A stretch of 33,036 nucleotides of DNA from Chara braunii. Lineage: Eukaryota; Streptophyta; Charophyceae; Charales; Characeae. The number at the start of each line of letters is the position of its first letter. The stretch's first letter is position 1. The stretch covers positions 1,320,017 to 1,353,052 of the forward strand of contig BFEA01000088.1 of assembly GCA_003427395.1 (NCBI GenBank), in the 5' to 3' direction. Of the stretch, positions 9,354 to 19,790 are shown one piece after another. The notes under the pieces were generated by a model. The model searched no databases, was not told the origin of the DNA, and worked only from the letters and a program-made list of their open reading frames with translations. Made by a program: the position numbers and the translations under genes.

Positions 9354-10447
9354 TCTCAAACTTCACTCAAGGTCAGTCAGTAGAATGACTCAGATTTCTC
9401 TTTACAACGATGTGAACCCACTCTTTGCTTGACCCTGTTGTTTTGAATGTTCGAAAGAAAAGGTAGAAGGAAGTCGTGCGAGTCACGCATGTGAATGAAA
9501 AGGTTTGACTTGAGTATGAGATTGAAATGGTTTTCTCTTAAACTTTTTGTCTTTGCATGTTGTGCAGGTAGGTAGAAGGATGCTTGCAAAGGAGATTGAT
9601 TATGCCTATTTGAAAGAAGGGAACATGATTATCTTGAATATCTTCCCTTTATTTTTCACCTACCTGGATATCCATAAGGACTTGTTGTTATGACAGAGGT
9701 TAACTCAATGCATATCGTAAAATGAATTCGATTCAAATAAAGCAGATAAGGTCTAATGGACTTAGCCTTTTCCTCATGATTACCTGTCCTATACCGAACG
9801 ACCTTATCTACCTATACCTGTCCAAAACAAATTCGTTTTTTATCTCATTCGGTTTATTTTCGTCCAAGCTACCCTATACTCAGGAGAAATAAAAATAATT
9901 GAAAGTTACTTGCAGTGGACACATCTGTTCCCTCTCGGAAGCATATGAGACGGGAGTTCGTTGCTTTAGGAGCCGACCCTATTATCGACCCAGAGTGGAT
10001 CGTTCTACGACGGGGTACTTGAAGTTGCCGATTCGGTGGAGACGGCCCGACTTCTGAGATCCGAGTCATGTGTTCAGATGAGGAGGAGGAGTAATTCATA
10101 CCACTTCCTAAAGAGAGAGGCATGCAACACTTCAAGCAATGCACCTGACCAAGAATCATTCACAAAGCATGCTGACATCCAAGAAGATTGAGAAACATAT
10201 GGAGACAGGTGTGTGTGTGTTCAATCTTAGGTCGGCGGTAGGATAGAATGAATAACTTTGGCAACGCATCTCATCAAGTCAAAACTAAGACAGACCGACT
10301 ACCTTGTTGCCTGCATTGAGGTTATTCTTGAAAGTCAACTCCTCCTTGACGGTTGTATGATTTTTGTGGAATTCGACTCGGGTGGTCGAATTTTATTTTG
10401 ATATTGTGTTATTGTATGTAATCTAATGATGACTTAGATTCGTTCGA
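9354..10447. other. Unassigned intergenic sequence
   Basis: No supported feature. The open frames are short and unrelated to any domain I recognise. AT content is higher than in the flanking hairpin-rich region. Confidence 0.5.
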
Positions 10448-10907
10448 TTATCATTTTAGATTGGATATATGTTCATGCCGGCTACGGTCGAATTTTTTTT
10501 ATGTAACTATGTGTGGTTGTTATGTCTTTTTTTTTTAACTGGTGACCAAAGGGACTAGGATATTGGGGATTTCACACTTGGTTGAGACCATCCTAGTCGA
10601 CCGGCGTACGCATCATACTTAGGAGATCAGCGCCATAAGGAACGGAGTATACTACATATTGATTCAAATTTTTCAGTTATCATTTCAGATTGGATACATA
10701 TTCGTATCGACTACGGTCGATTTCTTTTGATGTAATTATATGTGTGGTTGTCGTAACTTTCGCTTGACTTTATGTCTAAGGGACTAGGATTAATATAGGG
10801 TTTCACGCTTGGTTGGGATTGTCCTAGTCGACCGACGTTTCAACGTTTGCTCCGCACCTAGGAGATCAGCGTTCTAGGAACGGACAACGTTCGAGTCCGC
10901 TTGACGT
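10448..10907 (+). repeat. 230-bp tandem repeat, two copies
   Basis: TTATCATTT(T/C)AGATTGGATA begins at 10448 and again at 10678, a 230-bp period. Both units carry in order CTACGGTCGA, ATGTAA(C/T)TAT, GGGACTAGGAT, TCCTAGTCGACCG and TAGGAGATCAGCG. Within each unit GACTAGGA and TCCTAGTC form inverted arms about 40 bp apart. The same core appears inverted at 16978-17075, so the unit belongs to a dispersed family. Confidence 0.8.
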
Positions 10908-11410
10908 TAACCAAGCGTATCTATACTACAGCGAACGAGGAGACGACCTCGACTGATCTACCTTTGAAATTGCATTCAAAAGCTTTCGCACGTGGTTCAG
11001 TAGCTCGGTAGGGATACGCCCCTAATGGCGGTGATAACCCCTTAGGGAAGGAAAGTTTATGCCCCGCGGGAACCTTTCATGTGGTAGGGGACCGTGGGAT
11101 GTATAGCTGGCGTACCTGGCTAGAGCGACGACGAAATGACGAGACCTCGCCCGTCTCGGTGGTCCACGGGATTATTATGTCTCGTTCACAAGTTATCTCT
11201 GAATTTTGTTTTTGTTTACTCTTGGGTGACATGGTCGGGAGGGCTTCCGCCTCTTCGAGAGAAAAGGCAGGGGCCGATGCGCTCGACACCGCGACCCCGC
11301 AACCATGACCGCACGACCACGGATTTTTAAGGCCGCGTGGCGACCAATGGGGGGGGTGGCGGGGTTGGGGTTTCTTTCTTGGGGATGAGCAACCCCAAAC
11401 CCAGCACCTC

Positions 11411-11412
<2 letters not shown>
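10908..11412. other. Unassigned sequence upstream of a poly(A) tract
   Basis: No gene is supported. The last 80 bp (about 11330-11412) are GC-rich, contain AACCCCAAACCC and run directly into a 33-A tract. A retroposed sequence with its poly(A) tail is possible but not demonstrated. Confidence 0.4.

Positions 11413-11445
<33 letters not shown>
11413..11445. repeat. Poly(A) tract
   Basis: 33 consecutive A. Either a microsatellite or a retroposon tail on the plus strand. Confidence 0.9.
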
Positions 11446-11446
<1 letters not shown>

Positions 11447-11510
11447 GAATTCGGGAGGGGGTGGGTTGGATCGTTGGGGATGAAAGTAAATTAAAAAGAA
11501 AAAAAGAAAC

Positions 11511-11580
11511 TTGATTGATTGGGAATTGGTTTGTTGATTGATTGATTGATTGATTGAGCGGGATTGATTGATTGATTGAA
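11511..11580. repeat. (TTGA)n microsatellite
   Basis: Repeated TTGATTGA units, interrupted near 11521-11534 and 11558-11562. Confidence 0.95.
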
Positions 11581-11613
11581 TGGTGAGGGAGGGGTGCCCC
11601 GCTCCCCCCCACC

Positions 11614-11615
<2 letters not shown>

Positions 11616-11649
<34 letters not shown>

Positions 11650-11780
11650 ACATACACACACACATACACACACAGAGACATACACACACACACATACACA
11701 CACACACATACACACACACACACACAATGGTACATACACACACACACACACACACACACATACATACAATGATACACACA
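11616..11780. repeat. (CA)n microsatellite
   Basis: Long CACACA tract with scattered TACA, CAGA and ATGG interruptions. It ends about 40 bp before the left LTR. The long Cys/Val and His/Thr frames across it are artefacts of the dinucleotide repeat. Confidence 0.95.
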
Positions 11781-11818
11781 CGTGGGTGCGTGGCATGGCA
11801 GAAAAACAAATGTGGCAG

Positions 11819-12143
11819 TGTCTTGTCCTTTGCACTGCAGAAAGAGATAGGCATGGCGGTCTGAGCTAGACCAGACATAGCTGCTTTGTCTTGTCCTTTG
11901 CACTGCAGAGCGATGCCCTGGTAGCCCGCTATAGCCTCGGCCTTGGAAGAAGGAGGAAGAGGGGCGGCCATGGCTATGGTGGACCTCATATGATACCTGC
12001 AGTACAAGAGGGATTCAGACATTGATTCTGGTTCAGCCATTCAACATTATTATTATTATTTCTTGATTAAATAAGAGGGGAAAATTGCATAATATTGTAC
12101 TTTCTTATGAATGTGTACTTCAAAATAGGTCAAGATCATAACA
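11819..12143 (+). repeat. Left LTR of the inverted pair
   Basis: It begins TGTCTTGTCC and ends ATAACA just before the primer-binding site, fitting TG...CA ends. It contains an internal duplication of the TGTCTTGTCCTTTGCACTGC phrase and a TAT(TAT)n run near 12047-12060. The start is the point where left and right arms stop matching, so it is uncertain by some bases. Confidence 0.65.
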
Positions 12144-12144
12144 T

Positions 12145-12156
12145 TGGTATTAGAGC
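12145..12156 (+). promoter_or_regulatory. Primer-binding site, initiator tRNA-Met type (left)
   Basis: TGGTATTAGAGC differs at one base from TGGTATCAGAGC, the site complementary to the 3' end of plant initiator tRNA-Met. It follows the LTR by one base, as expected. The right arm has the same site with one further change. Confidence 0.75.
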
Positions 12157-13482
12157 GGATTCTACTGATTGGTGAGAGTTGACTTATCCACCCTAACCCT
12201 AACCTAAGTGGTTAGGGCTGACCACTTACGGTTAGGGTTGGTTTGAAGTGGGAAGTGGGGCAGCGTAGATTAGGGAAGTTGCCCCCAGCTACTTGGGTCG
12301 TGTTGGGTGGACAGTGAACCTGACCAGGTTGATTGAGAGTGAGCTTGAGCTGGTGAGACACATCAACAGAACTTCATGTGACAATTTGAGAGGGGTGACA
12401 GTGAGAGGCATTCCCATCTGCAATCTGACCTAATGGAGACACTTGGTGACTGGCCTCCCTCAAGTATACGATCTTGAGGGAGGTAGCCATTTTGCATCTA
12501 CGGATTGCAAGTTGCTACATTGTTCTTCAACATCGACGGGGAATCTGACGTTGCACTGTGGTGTTGGAATCAGACCCTCCTACATAATAGGACACTAGTG
12601 TCAGTGTAGAGGTAGCGACTCAGAATAGGGTTAGGAGGACCATATGAGGAAGGGGGGTGAGTTATACTTCATCTCAGAGTCCGGACTTACTCATGTAAAT
12701 GTCGTGAATGGTATTGTTTGTTATGTTGGGGTACTTCTGGGTCTCTTTTCTACTCCTCAGAAGAATTGGTTGTGTGCATTGGTGTGCAAACTGCTTACTT
12801 ACCTGATGGATGTAGAGATAAAGTGTTTTGATTTGAATGTCATATATTTCTACAGTGCTTTGTTTTTTTATTCTAAATGGATGTACTCTGTAGGTTCTCT
12901 GTTGAAGTTGAAATTCAGTTTTGAGTACGGTAGATGTAGAAAGTAGGACCTTGTGATACTCTTTTTACTTGGGACTTGGTGGCGACCTACGTGAGACCCA
13001 TAAGGACTCAGTGGGACCAGCCTTCTACAAGAAGGACCTCTTGGACTGAAATTTGTTGACGCAATGTCGCTCTATTTTTTGTTTGGAATTCGTTGTTTTT
13101 CATTTTTATTAGAGCACTCGCTGCTGAGGGGATCTCGAATGAGATGTTTTGCGGACAGATGACTCACAATCCAATGTTTGATCTGCACCTTATACACCAC
13201 TCAATTCTCCATTGCTGTATGTTGTTACTTGTAGTCAAATTTGCTATACTTTGATGATGTTGATCAGATTAGGCTCAAGGGGATCTCATCCAACGAGGAG
13301 TGAGAACTCTTTTTTGAATTATCTGATTTTATTTTCTTTTTTGTTGATCTCTAATCCAAATATTTTGTCATTCCGGCTAGGAGTTTTACCTTCTCTTCTT
13401 ATGCTTTCAGTTTGTTTTTTTTACTGAAATCAATTTTATGTCCGTCACGACGTGCGGAAAAGAAAGAAGAGAGAGAGAGGTT
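12157..13482 (+). other. Leader region of the left half-element
   Basis: Non-coding leader between primer-binding site and ORF. It holds a telomere-like run, CCCTAACCCTAACC (12194-12207), followed by AAGTGGTTAGGG and CCACTTACGGTTAGGG, so it can fold back on itself. A 100-codon open frame at 12644-12946 has a diverged partner in the right arm at 14840-15109, but no domain is recognisable. Confidence 0.6.
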
Positions 13483-13838
13483 ATGGCCACTGAAGGATCA
13501 AGCAGTTCCAACATGGCATCAGCCAAGTTTAGTGATATTATAAAGGCTCAAGTGGATGCTACAAATGAAGAGGATAAACCGATGTACCAGACCCTCTGCT
13601 AGAAGGAAATAGCCAAGGATGATAAAGAGAAAAAGGCTAAGCGGAAAACAACCGATGAAGATTTTGAGATAATTTTCAAAATAGTCTTAATCATGCCTGA
13701 TGCAGATGTTAAAAAAGTTTTGGTCAAGTACATACGTGCCCTCGTAGATTACCATTTTCTCAGTGAGCTTCCGAGTATAAATTCCGAACTACTCGACGAA
13801 ATGAGTCCGCTACATGCTCGGATGGCAAATATAGTCAC
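13483..13838 (+). pseudogene. Truncated first ORF (gag position) of the left half-element
   Basis: ATG at 13483 opens a frame starting MATEGSSSSNMASAKFSD. A TAG stop at 13600 interrupts it after 39 codons. The same frame then continues through a Lys/Glu/Asp-rich stretch and FKIVLIMPDADVKKVLVKYI up to the palindrome centre. The position after LTR, primer-binding site and leader is that of gag, but no capsid or zinc-knuckle motif is present in this fragment. The TAG is also present in the right copy, so the parent probably carried it. Confidence 0.55.
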
Positions 13839-13887
13839 AAAGCCCCCATTTCGTCGAGGAGTTCAGACTTTATACTCGCAGTGCTCT
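13839..13887. other. 49-bp spacer at the centre of the inverted repeat
   Basis: The spacer itself contains ATTTCGTCGAGGAGTTCAGA, an extra inverted copy of arm sequence (ACTACTCGACGAAAT near 13788-13802). The join therefore involved at least one further template switch or insertion. Confidence 0.75.
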
Positions 13888-14243
13888 GTAACCATATTTG
13901 TCATCCGAGTATGTTGCGGACTCATTTCGTCGAGTAGTTTGGACTTTATACTCGGAAACTCACTGAGAAAATGGTAATCTACGAGGGCACGTATGTACTT
14001 GACCAGAACTTTCTTAACATCTGCATCAGGCATGATTAAGACTGTTTTGAAAATGGTCTCAAGATCTTCAGCGGTTGTTTTCCGCTTAGCCTCTTCCTCT
14101 TTATCCTCCTTGGCTATTTCCTTCTAATAGAGTGTCTGGTACATCGGTTTATCCTCTTCATTTGTAGCATCCACTCGAGCCTTTATAATATCACTAAACT
14201 TGGCTAATGCCATGTTTGAACTGCTAGATCCTTAAGTGGCCAT
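13888..14243 (-). pseudogene. Truncated first ORF (gag position) of the right half-element
   Basis: Minus-strand counterpart of the left ORF. The ATG lies at 14243-14241, but codon 4 is TAA. The TAG seen in the left copy is also present (CTCTATTAG on the minus strand). With two early stops it cannot encode the protein. Confidence 0.6.
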
Positions 14244-15590
14244 AACCTCTCTCTCTCTTCTCTCTTTTCCGCACGTCGTGACGGACATAACATTGATTTC
14301 AGTAAAAGAAACAAACTGAAAGCATAAGAAGAGAAGGTAAAACTCCTAGCCGAAACAACAAAATATTTGGATTAGAGATCAACAAAAGAGAAAATAAAAT
14401 CAGATAATTCAAAAAAGAGTTTTCACTCCTCGTTGGATGAGATCCCCTTGAGCCTAATTTGATCAGCACCATCAAAGTATAGCAAATTCGACTACAAGTA
14501 ACAACATACAGCAATGGAGAATTGAGTGGTGTATAAGGTGCAGATCAAACATTGGATTGTGCGCCATCTGTCCGCAAAACATCTCATTTGAGATCCCCTC
14601 GGTAGCGAGTGCTCTAATAAAAAAGAAAAACAACGAATTCCAAACAAAAAACAGAGCGACATTGCGTCAACAGATTTGAGTCCAAGAGGTCCTTCTTGTT
14701 TGGGGCTGGTCCCACTGAGTCCCTATGGGTCCCACGTAGGTCGCCACCAAGTCCCAAGCAAAAAGAGTACCACAAGGTCCTACTTTCCGCCTCTACCGTA
14801 CTCAAAAATGAATTTCAACTTCAAGAGAGAACCTATAGACTACATCCATTTAGAATGAAAAAAATAAGCACTGTAGAAATATATGACATTCAAATCAAAA
14901 CACTTCATCTCTACATCCATCAGGTAAGTAAGCAGTTTGCACACCAATGCACACAACCAATTCTTCAGAGGAGTAGAAAAGAGACCCAGAAGTACCCCAA
15001 CATAACAAACAATACCATGCACGTACACATTGGCAACCCTTAGGTTCACGACATTTACATGAGTAAGCCCGGACTCTGAGATGAAGTATAACTCACCCCC
15101 CTTCCTCATATGGTCCTCCTAACCCTATTAGCTACCTCTACACTGACACTAGTGTCCTATCATGTAGGAGGGTCTGACTCCAGCACCAAAGTGCAACGTC
15201 AGATTCCCCGCCGATGTTGAAGAACAAAGTAGCAACTTGCAGTCCGTAGATGCAAAATGGCTACCTCCCTCAAGATCGCAAACTTGAGGGAGGCCAGTCA
15301 CCAAGTGTCTCCCTTAGGTCAGATTGCAGATGGGAGTGCCTCTCACTGTTGCCTCTCTCAAATTGTCGTATGAAGTTCTCTTGATGTGTCTCGCCAGCTC
15401 AAGCTCACTCTCAATCAACCTGGTCAGGTTCAGTGTCGACCCAACACGACCCAACCAGCTGGGGGCAACTTCCCTAATCTACGCTGCCCCACTTCCCACG
15501 TCAGACCAACCCTACCCGTAAGTGGTCAGCCCTAACCACTTAGGTTAGGGTTAGGGTGGATAAGTCAACTCTCACCAATCAGTAGAATCC
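14244..15590 (-). other. Leader region of the right half-element
   Basis: Mirror image of 12157-13482. Differences include an insertion near 15041 (CCTTAGGTTCACG region) and small substitutions. The telomere-like CCCTAACC/GGTTAGGG fold-back is conserved at about 15509-15556. Confidence 0.65.
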
Positions 15591-15602
15591 ACTCTAATAC
15601 CA
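15591..15602 (-). promoter_or_regulatory. Primer-binding site, initiator tRNA-Met type (right)
   Basis: Minus strand reads TGGTATTAGAGT, one base different from the left copy and two from the plant initiator tRNA-Met complement. Confidence 0.7.
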
Positions 15603-15603
15603 A

Positions 15604-16073
15604 TGTTATGATCTTCACCAATTTCGAAGTACACATTCATAAGAAAGTACAATGTTATTCAATTGCAAAAAGAAATGAATGAGCTTGCGAGGAGAGAGAG
15701 GGAAAAAAGAAAAAGAAAAACAAAGAAAGAAGAAGAAGATGATGTACACCAGCATAGACCAATGATAATGTTCTTCTTCTTCGCCAACCACTCTCCTCCT
15801 TCTTATGTCCTCCCCTCTTATTTAATTAAAAAATAATAATAATAATGTTGAATGGTTGAACCAAAATCAATGTCCGAATCCCTCTCGTACTGCAGGTATC
15901 ATATGAGGTCCACCATAGCCATGGTCGCCCCTCTTCCTCCTTCTTCCAAGGCCGAGGCTATGCCCGGCTACCAGGGCATCGCCCTGCAGTGCAAAGGACA
16001 AGACAAAGCAGCTATGGCTGCTCTAGCTCAGGCCGCCATGCCTATCTCTTTCTTCAGTGCAAATGACAAGACA
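15604..16073 (-). repeat. Right LTR of the inverted pair
   Basis: Reverse-complement match to 11819-12143 with about 125 bp extra (roughly 15660-15790, purine-rich with GAAGAAGAAGATGATG). The duplicated TGTCTTGTC(C/A)TTTGCACTG phrase is present. Similarity to a piece of the LTR continues a little past 16073, so the outer end is uncertain. Confidence 0.65.
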
Positions 16074-16977
16074 AAGCAGCTATGGCTGCTCTAGCTCAGA
16101 CGCCCACTAACGTGATGAAGATGGCAACCACCATAGCCCAATAAGTACCCCTGGCGCTCCCCTTTTCTAGTCGTTGTCTTCTTCTCCTCCGTGTCCTTGC
16201 GCCTTCCCCTACAACGCTGCTCCAAGCTAGCACTGCTCCAGCCAGCGCTCCAACCAGTGTGTCGCCAAACTTACACACGGACAATGAGGAGGAGCACCTT
16301 GCTCCTCCTAGAGATATAGCGGTCTGCTTGCCGCGGGTGACCTCCTAGGCCGTGTGGCGTGCAAGCAACGAGTACCTCCTCCCTTTCCGGAAGGAAACAT
16401 CATTGCGACTCTGATATTGCCCGTACAAACCCTAGACTTAGACTGGTTGGACTCGTACCCGCCCATACTTAGCCTACAGCTACTGGGTCTTTAAAAATGT
16501 CAACTTTTGTCTTTTTTTGCTCGGCCTGGAGTACCCGGCACATCTACCACTACTTCGTGTGGTACTAACCTACCTACTATATGAGTGTTGTCCGCGTCTT
16601 TAAATGTCGCGGGCGTCTTTCCCTGCCACTCGAGTGTTTTACTTACCGCAACCCTCAATGTCACGGCCATAGGTAAGTACCGGTGTCGGGCGCATCGATC
16701 CCGCAAGGGGACCCTCCCGGCTGCATCAGGCAAGATTTTGCAGGACTTCTTCGTAGAGCGCAGTTTGCGGCTCTGACTGAGTGCGTCAGCCGTACCTCTC
16801 GCCAGCCCCTATGACAGGACAGGGTCACGCGAGGCACACCTTACCTCGCAGAGGTGGCCCAACTGAGGGCGTTTCTCATTCACTGTATCATAGGGGGCAC
16901 ACGAGGTCAACGCCCCTCAATCGGACCCCCATGCAAATCGACGCATTGGGGGGCTGAGGTCTCAAGCACGACTCGTT
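16074..16977. other. Unassigned sequence
   Basis: No gene supported. Short frames on both strands have no recognised motif. GAGGAGGAGCACCTTGCTCCTCCT (16288-16311) is a local hairpin. Confidence 0.45.
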
Positions 16978-17075
16978 GTCGGTCGACTAGGATGCAAACC
17001 ATTCACCATGCGTTACACCTTAGTAAAATTAAGATTAAAATTAAAAAAAAAAAACTCTCCTAGTCCCTTCAGTAT
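16978..17075 (-). repeat. Dispersed copy of the 230-bp repeat core
   Basis: Minus strand reads AAGGGACTAGGA, an A/T-rich tract, GGTGTAACGCATGGTG, then ATCCTAGTCGACCGACAACG. The same order appears in both units at 10448-10907. The T-rich insertion (A run on the plus strand near 17041-17053) is unique to this copy. Confidence 0.6.
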
Positions 17076-18355
17076 CCGACCCATAACCTTTTAACATAGC
17101 AATCGGTTCTGCGTCGTGCGTGAGACTCAAAATAAAATCGTGCCGTCGCTTGGGCTTTCTCATATCGACTAGCCATGCAAACATACGCAAGCAGTCACAA
17201 CGATAGAGTACTATGTAGTACCCATAATCATGCGACCCTCGGTAACCTCGAGGGTCACATTTCGACACTCAAGTGTCGGTTGACACACGCCTTGAGGGGT
17301 TAATATCTCGACGATAGACAACCGCCAAGACGATTGATCACCACACCCTCTTCTGCACCCTGCGGAGAGTGCATGGTACACAGGTTCAAACCTGTGGTGG
17401 CAGTCAACTCTCGCTGCCTTGGAAACGATCTCCATCTTCCAGGGCCTGAAGAGAAACAAAGGGTTTTGACTTTGACGGATGCCACGGACTATAACGTCCA
17501 ACCAAAATAATTTTAAAGAGTAAGAGGTAAAAACGGGGTTAACTTTTCCTTTTATCTCGAGGCATAGTCTGTTTGACTCTTGCGCGTGGTCAAAACAGAC
17601 CATACGGACATTGGATGTTTACGTGTAAGCGGGGGCTTATAGATATACGCATATAAGGGGTTGTGAAATGCGGGACTATCACTTCTCATAACCACTGTAA
17701 AGTTCTCTTTAGCCATTATAGCTATGCTAAGTAAGGATAGTCCAAATAGTCAAGCAAAAGTTTGTGTGGTATTAGACGATTACTCTCACATCAGTTGTGT
17801 GGCTTGTCCATCCGCATTCACGCAATACTCAGACTATCACCAAACTCAATTCAAAGATCTTATAAGCGTACATGCGATCACACAAGGTTCACACAACAAC
17901 ATCACACACACTAAGGGAGCCAACTCTACTGCTTTTTTGCGACTCACACCCTGCCTTGTACATACAAACCCCAACCAATTTTCACCATTCCTCAAATAAA
18001 GGTACTCAGTCTTTTAGAAATGGCCACTTAAGAAGAAATCTGGGTGAAAATCCTAAGAAACATAAAAACCCACAAGAGCCAAGGCCTTAGGTTGAGATGC
18101 AGAAGCCGGGAAGTTGTGTCATAAACCGACGAATCGGCAACCGACCTGTTATCAGTGATAACAGAAGATGATGCTCTGTAGGATCTGACCGAACGAGTCA
18201 AACCTTTAATCGAATTTGCAGCCCTGTATCACAGTACAGACCAAAGAGAGGCACTACGACGCTTGATCCAAACAAAGAACGCGCTCCATCTCGTAGCCTA
18301 ACTTCTCTACTAACTTTCTTCCGCACTTTCTTCCACTAGTTTCCGAAAACCTCTG
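17076..18355. other. Unassigned sequence
   Basis: No gene supported. CACAGGTTCAAACCTGTG (about 17381-17398) is a palindrome resembling a tRNA T arm, but no A box stands at the right distance. The 91-codon frame at 17724-17999 and others show no family features. Confidence 0.4.
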
Positions 18356-18360
18356 AAAAT

Positions 18361-18560
18361 CCCGACAGCATCTCCCTTAGACAGGGCTAATTGTTAAATT
18401 CTTCCTAGAAAATAATATAACTCTCCAAACTTTACAAAATTTCGGCAGTGCTTTCCGTAGAAAAAATGTATTTTCAGAATTTTCAGGTGTGCAAAAATGA
18501 CTAACTCCTTCAGATTTGTAAACATTTCGGCAGCACTTCCCGTAGGAACAGGAGACTGCC
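18361..18560. repeat. About 82-bp tandem repeat, three diverged copies
   Basis: The phrase (T/C)(T/C)CG(G/A)CAGCA(C/T)(T/C)TCCC(G/T)TAG or close variants recurs at 18362, 18441 and 18525, each preceded by AAAAT- or ACAT-like bases. Units are old and differ at many positions. Confidence 0.6.
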
Positions 18561-18969
18561 AAAATTTATACAAAGCTAAAAATGCAAAAACAAAACATAA
18601 CTATACTTGGGACCAACTCGCGACACTTACCTGATAGTTAGAACCGGAGATAGTCTGCACGATCCCTTCTTGAGGATGACATCGTGAGCTAACACCGATC
18701 CTAACTCCTAGTAAGGTCAATCCTCCTATCTTATCCCAAGGTTCCCTCTCATCATCCATCTCTCCTACCTATAGCTCCAGCACTTAGCGAGCATCTAAAA
18801 CAACTAACCTATTAAAAAGAGAAGCCATCAGAGATAGCCCCAAAGCATTCACACAGGTGAGTGTGACAACATCTCTCGCCAACCCTCAGGTTCCTTTCCA
18901 GGTCGCATAGTTCGTTCAAAAACCCTTGTTATTCCTTTTTACCCTTATTTACATAAGACATAGAATCAT
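18561..18969. other. Unassigned sequence
   Basis: No supported feature between the 82-bp repeats and the hairpin array. Confidence 0.45.
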
Positions 18970-19790
18970 TTAACGCAACTTATGAATGCGATTGACCTGC
19001 CAATTTATATGACTAGGCCGCCCCAACTTATGGTGCCCTAGTCTGGTAGCACAAATATACGTAGGGCATAAGATCAAATCACACCAACTTATGGTGTGAC
19101 CGGTTTCTGCCTAAACGGTTGACATAAGGCGTATGACCAGGCTACACCAACTTATGGTGAGGCTGGTGAGCCTGAACGCTCGGCATACACAAAGAACTGA
19201 ACCTCCTCAACTTATGAGGGGTCAGCCTTAGCCTGAATAAACGACAAAAGGCATATGACTAGAACACAACAACTTATGATGTGCCTAGTCAGCCCAAACA
19301 GTGACATATGGTGTAGAACCAACCTACCCAACTTATGAATAGTCCAACCCAGCCTAGACAAAACCATATACGCGAATGACCGAACAACCTACAATTTATA
19401 CGTTCGCCTAGCCTTCGTAATACAACCATGTTCAATGAATAAACATAAGGCATAAAACTCACCACACCAACTTATGGTGTGATTAGCCTCTGCCTGAACG
19501 AGTGACATAAGGCGTATGACCGGGCCGCACCAACTTATGGTGAGGCTGATCAACCTAAACTTTCGGCATACACAAATAATTGAACCACCTCAACTTATGA
19601 AGGATCCAACCCCTACCTAAACAAACGACGAAAAACATATAACTAAAACACACCAACTTATGGTGTGGTTAGTCAGCCCATACGATGACATATAACGTAG
19701 AACTAGGCTACTCAACTTATGAGTAGTCTAGCTTCGCCTAAACAAGCAACAGGTGCATGTGGACGAAAAACCCGCAACTTATGCGTTCGC
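18970..19790 (+). repeat. Array of 14 hairpins with a constant AACTTAT loop
   Basis: Fourteen units have the loop at 18977, 19025, 19086, 19149, 19209, 19271, 19330, 19393 (variant AATTTAT), 19469, 19532, 19592, 19655, 19714 and 19776. Spacing is 59-63 bp for 11 of the 13 intervals. In most units the flanks are complementary although the stem sequence differs, for example CACACC/GGTGTG, CCTC/GAGG, CTACTC/GAGTAG and CGC/GCG. Several have an outer stem, such as GACTAG/CTAGTC. Units 3-8 and 9-14 form two copies of a 383-384 bp higher-order repeat. A spacer phrase like AGCCTGAAC and GACATAAGGC recurs between units. No frame crosses the array. Confidence 0.9.

Larger units (their letters stand above)
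11819..16073. mobile_element. Convergent pair of LTR-retrotransposon 5' halves (giant inverted repeat)
   Basis: The left arm (11819-13838, plus strand) and right arm (13888-16073, minus strand) are closely similar over about 2 kb and separated by only 49 bp. Each arm carries in order an LTR, a primer-binding site, a leader of about 1.3 kb and the start of an ORF, and both stop at the same internal point. Neither half has protease, RT, integrase or a 3' LTR. The arms differ by small indels, including about 125 bp extra in the right LTR. Autointegration or inverted duplication of a non-autonomous element would produce this shape. No flanking target duplication was found. Confidence 0.85.

Noticed and set aside
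11327-12040. Long minus-strand frames rich in Cys/Val across the CA tract
   Set aside because: Composition is dictated by the (CA)n microsatellite plus poly(A) and LTR sequence; there is no domain and all CA frames are equally open.
17381-17398. CACAGGTTCAAACCTGTG as a tRNA or SINE B box
   Set aside because: The palindrome explains the resemblance and there is no A box at the required distance on either strand.
18970-19790. Hairpin array as a CRISPR array
   Set aside because: Units are not identical repeats with unique spacers; conservation is limited to a 7-nt loop and short spacer phrases, and the context is eukaryotic.
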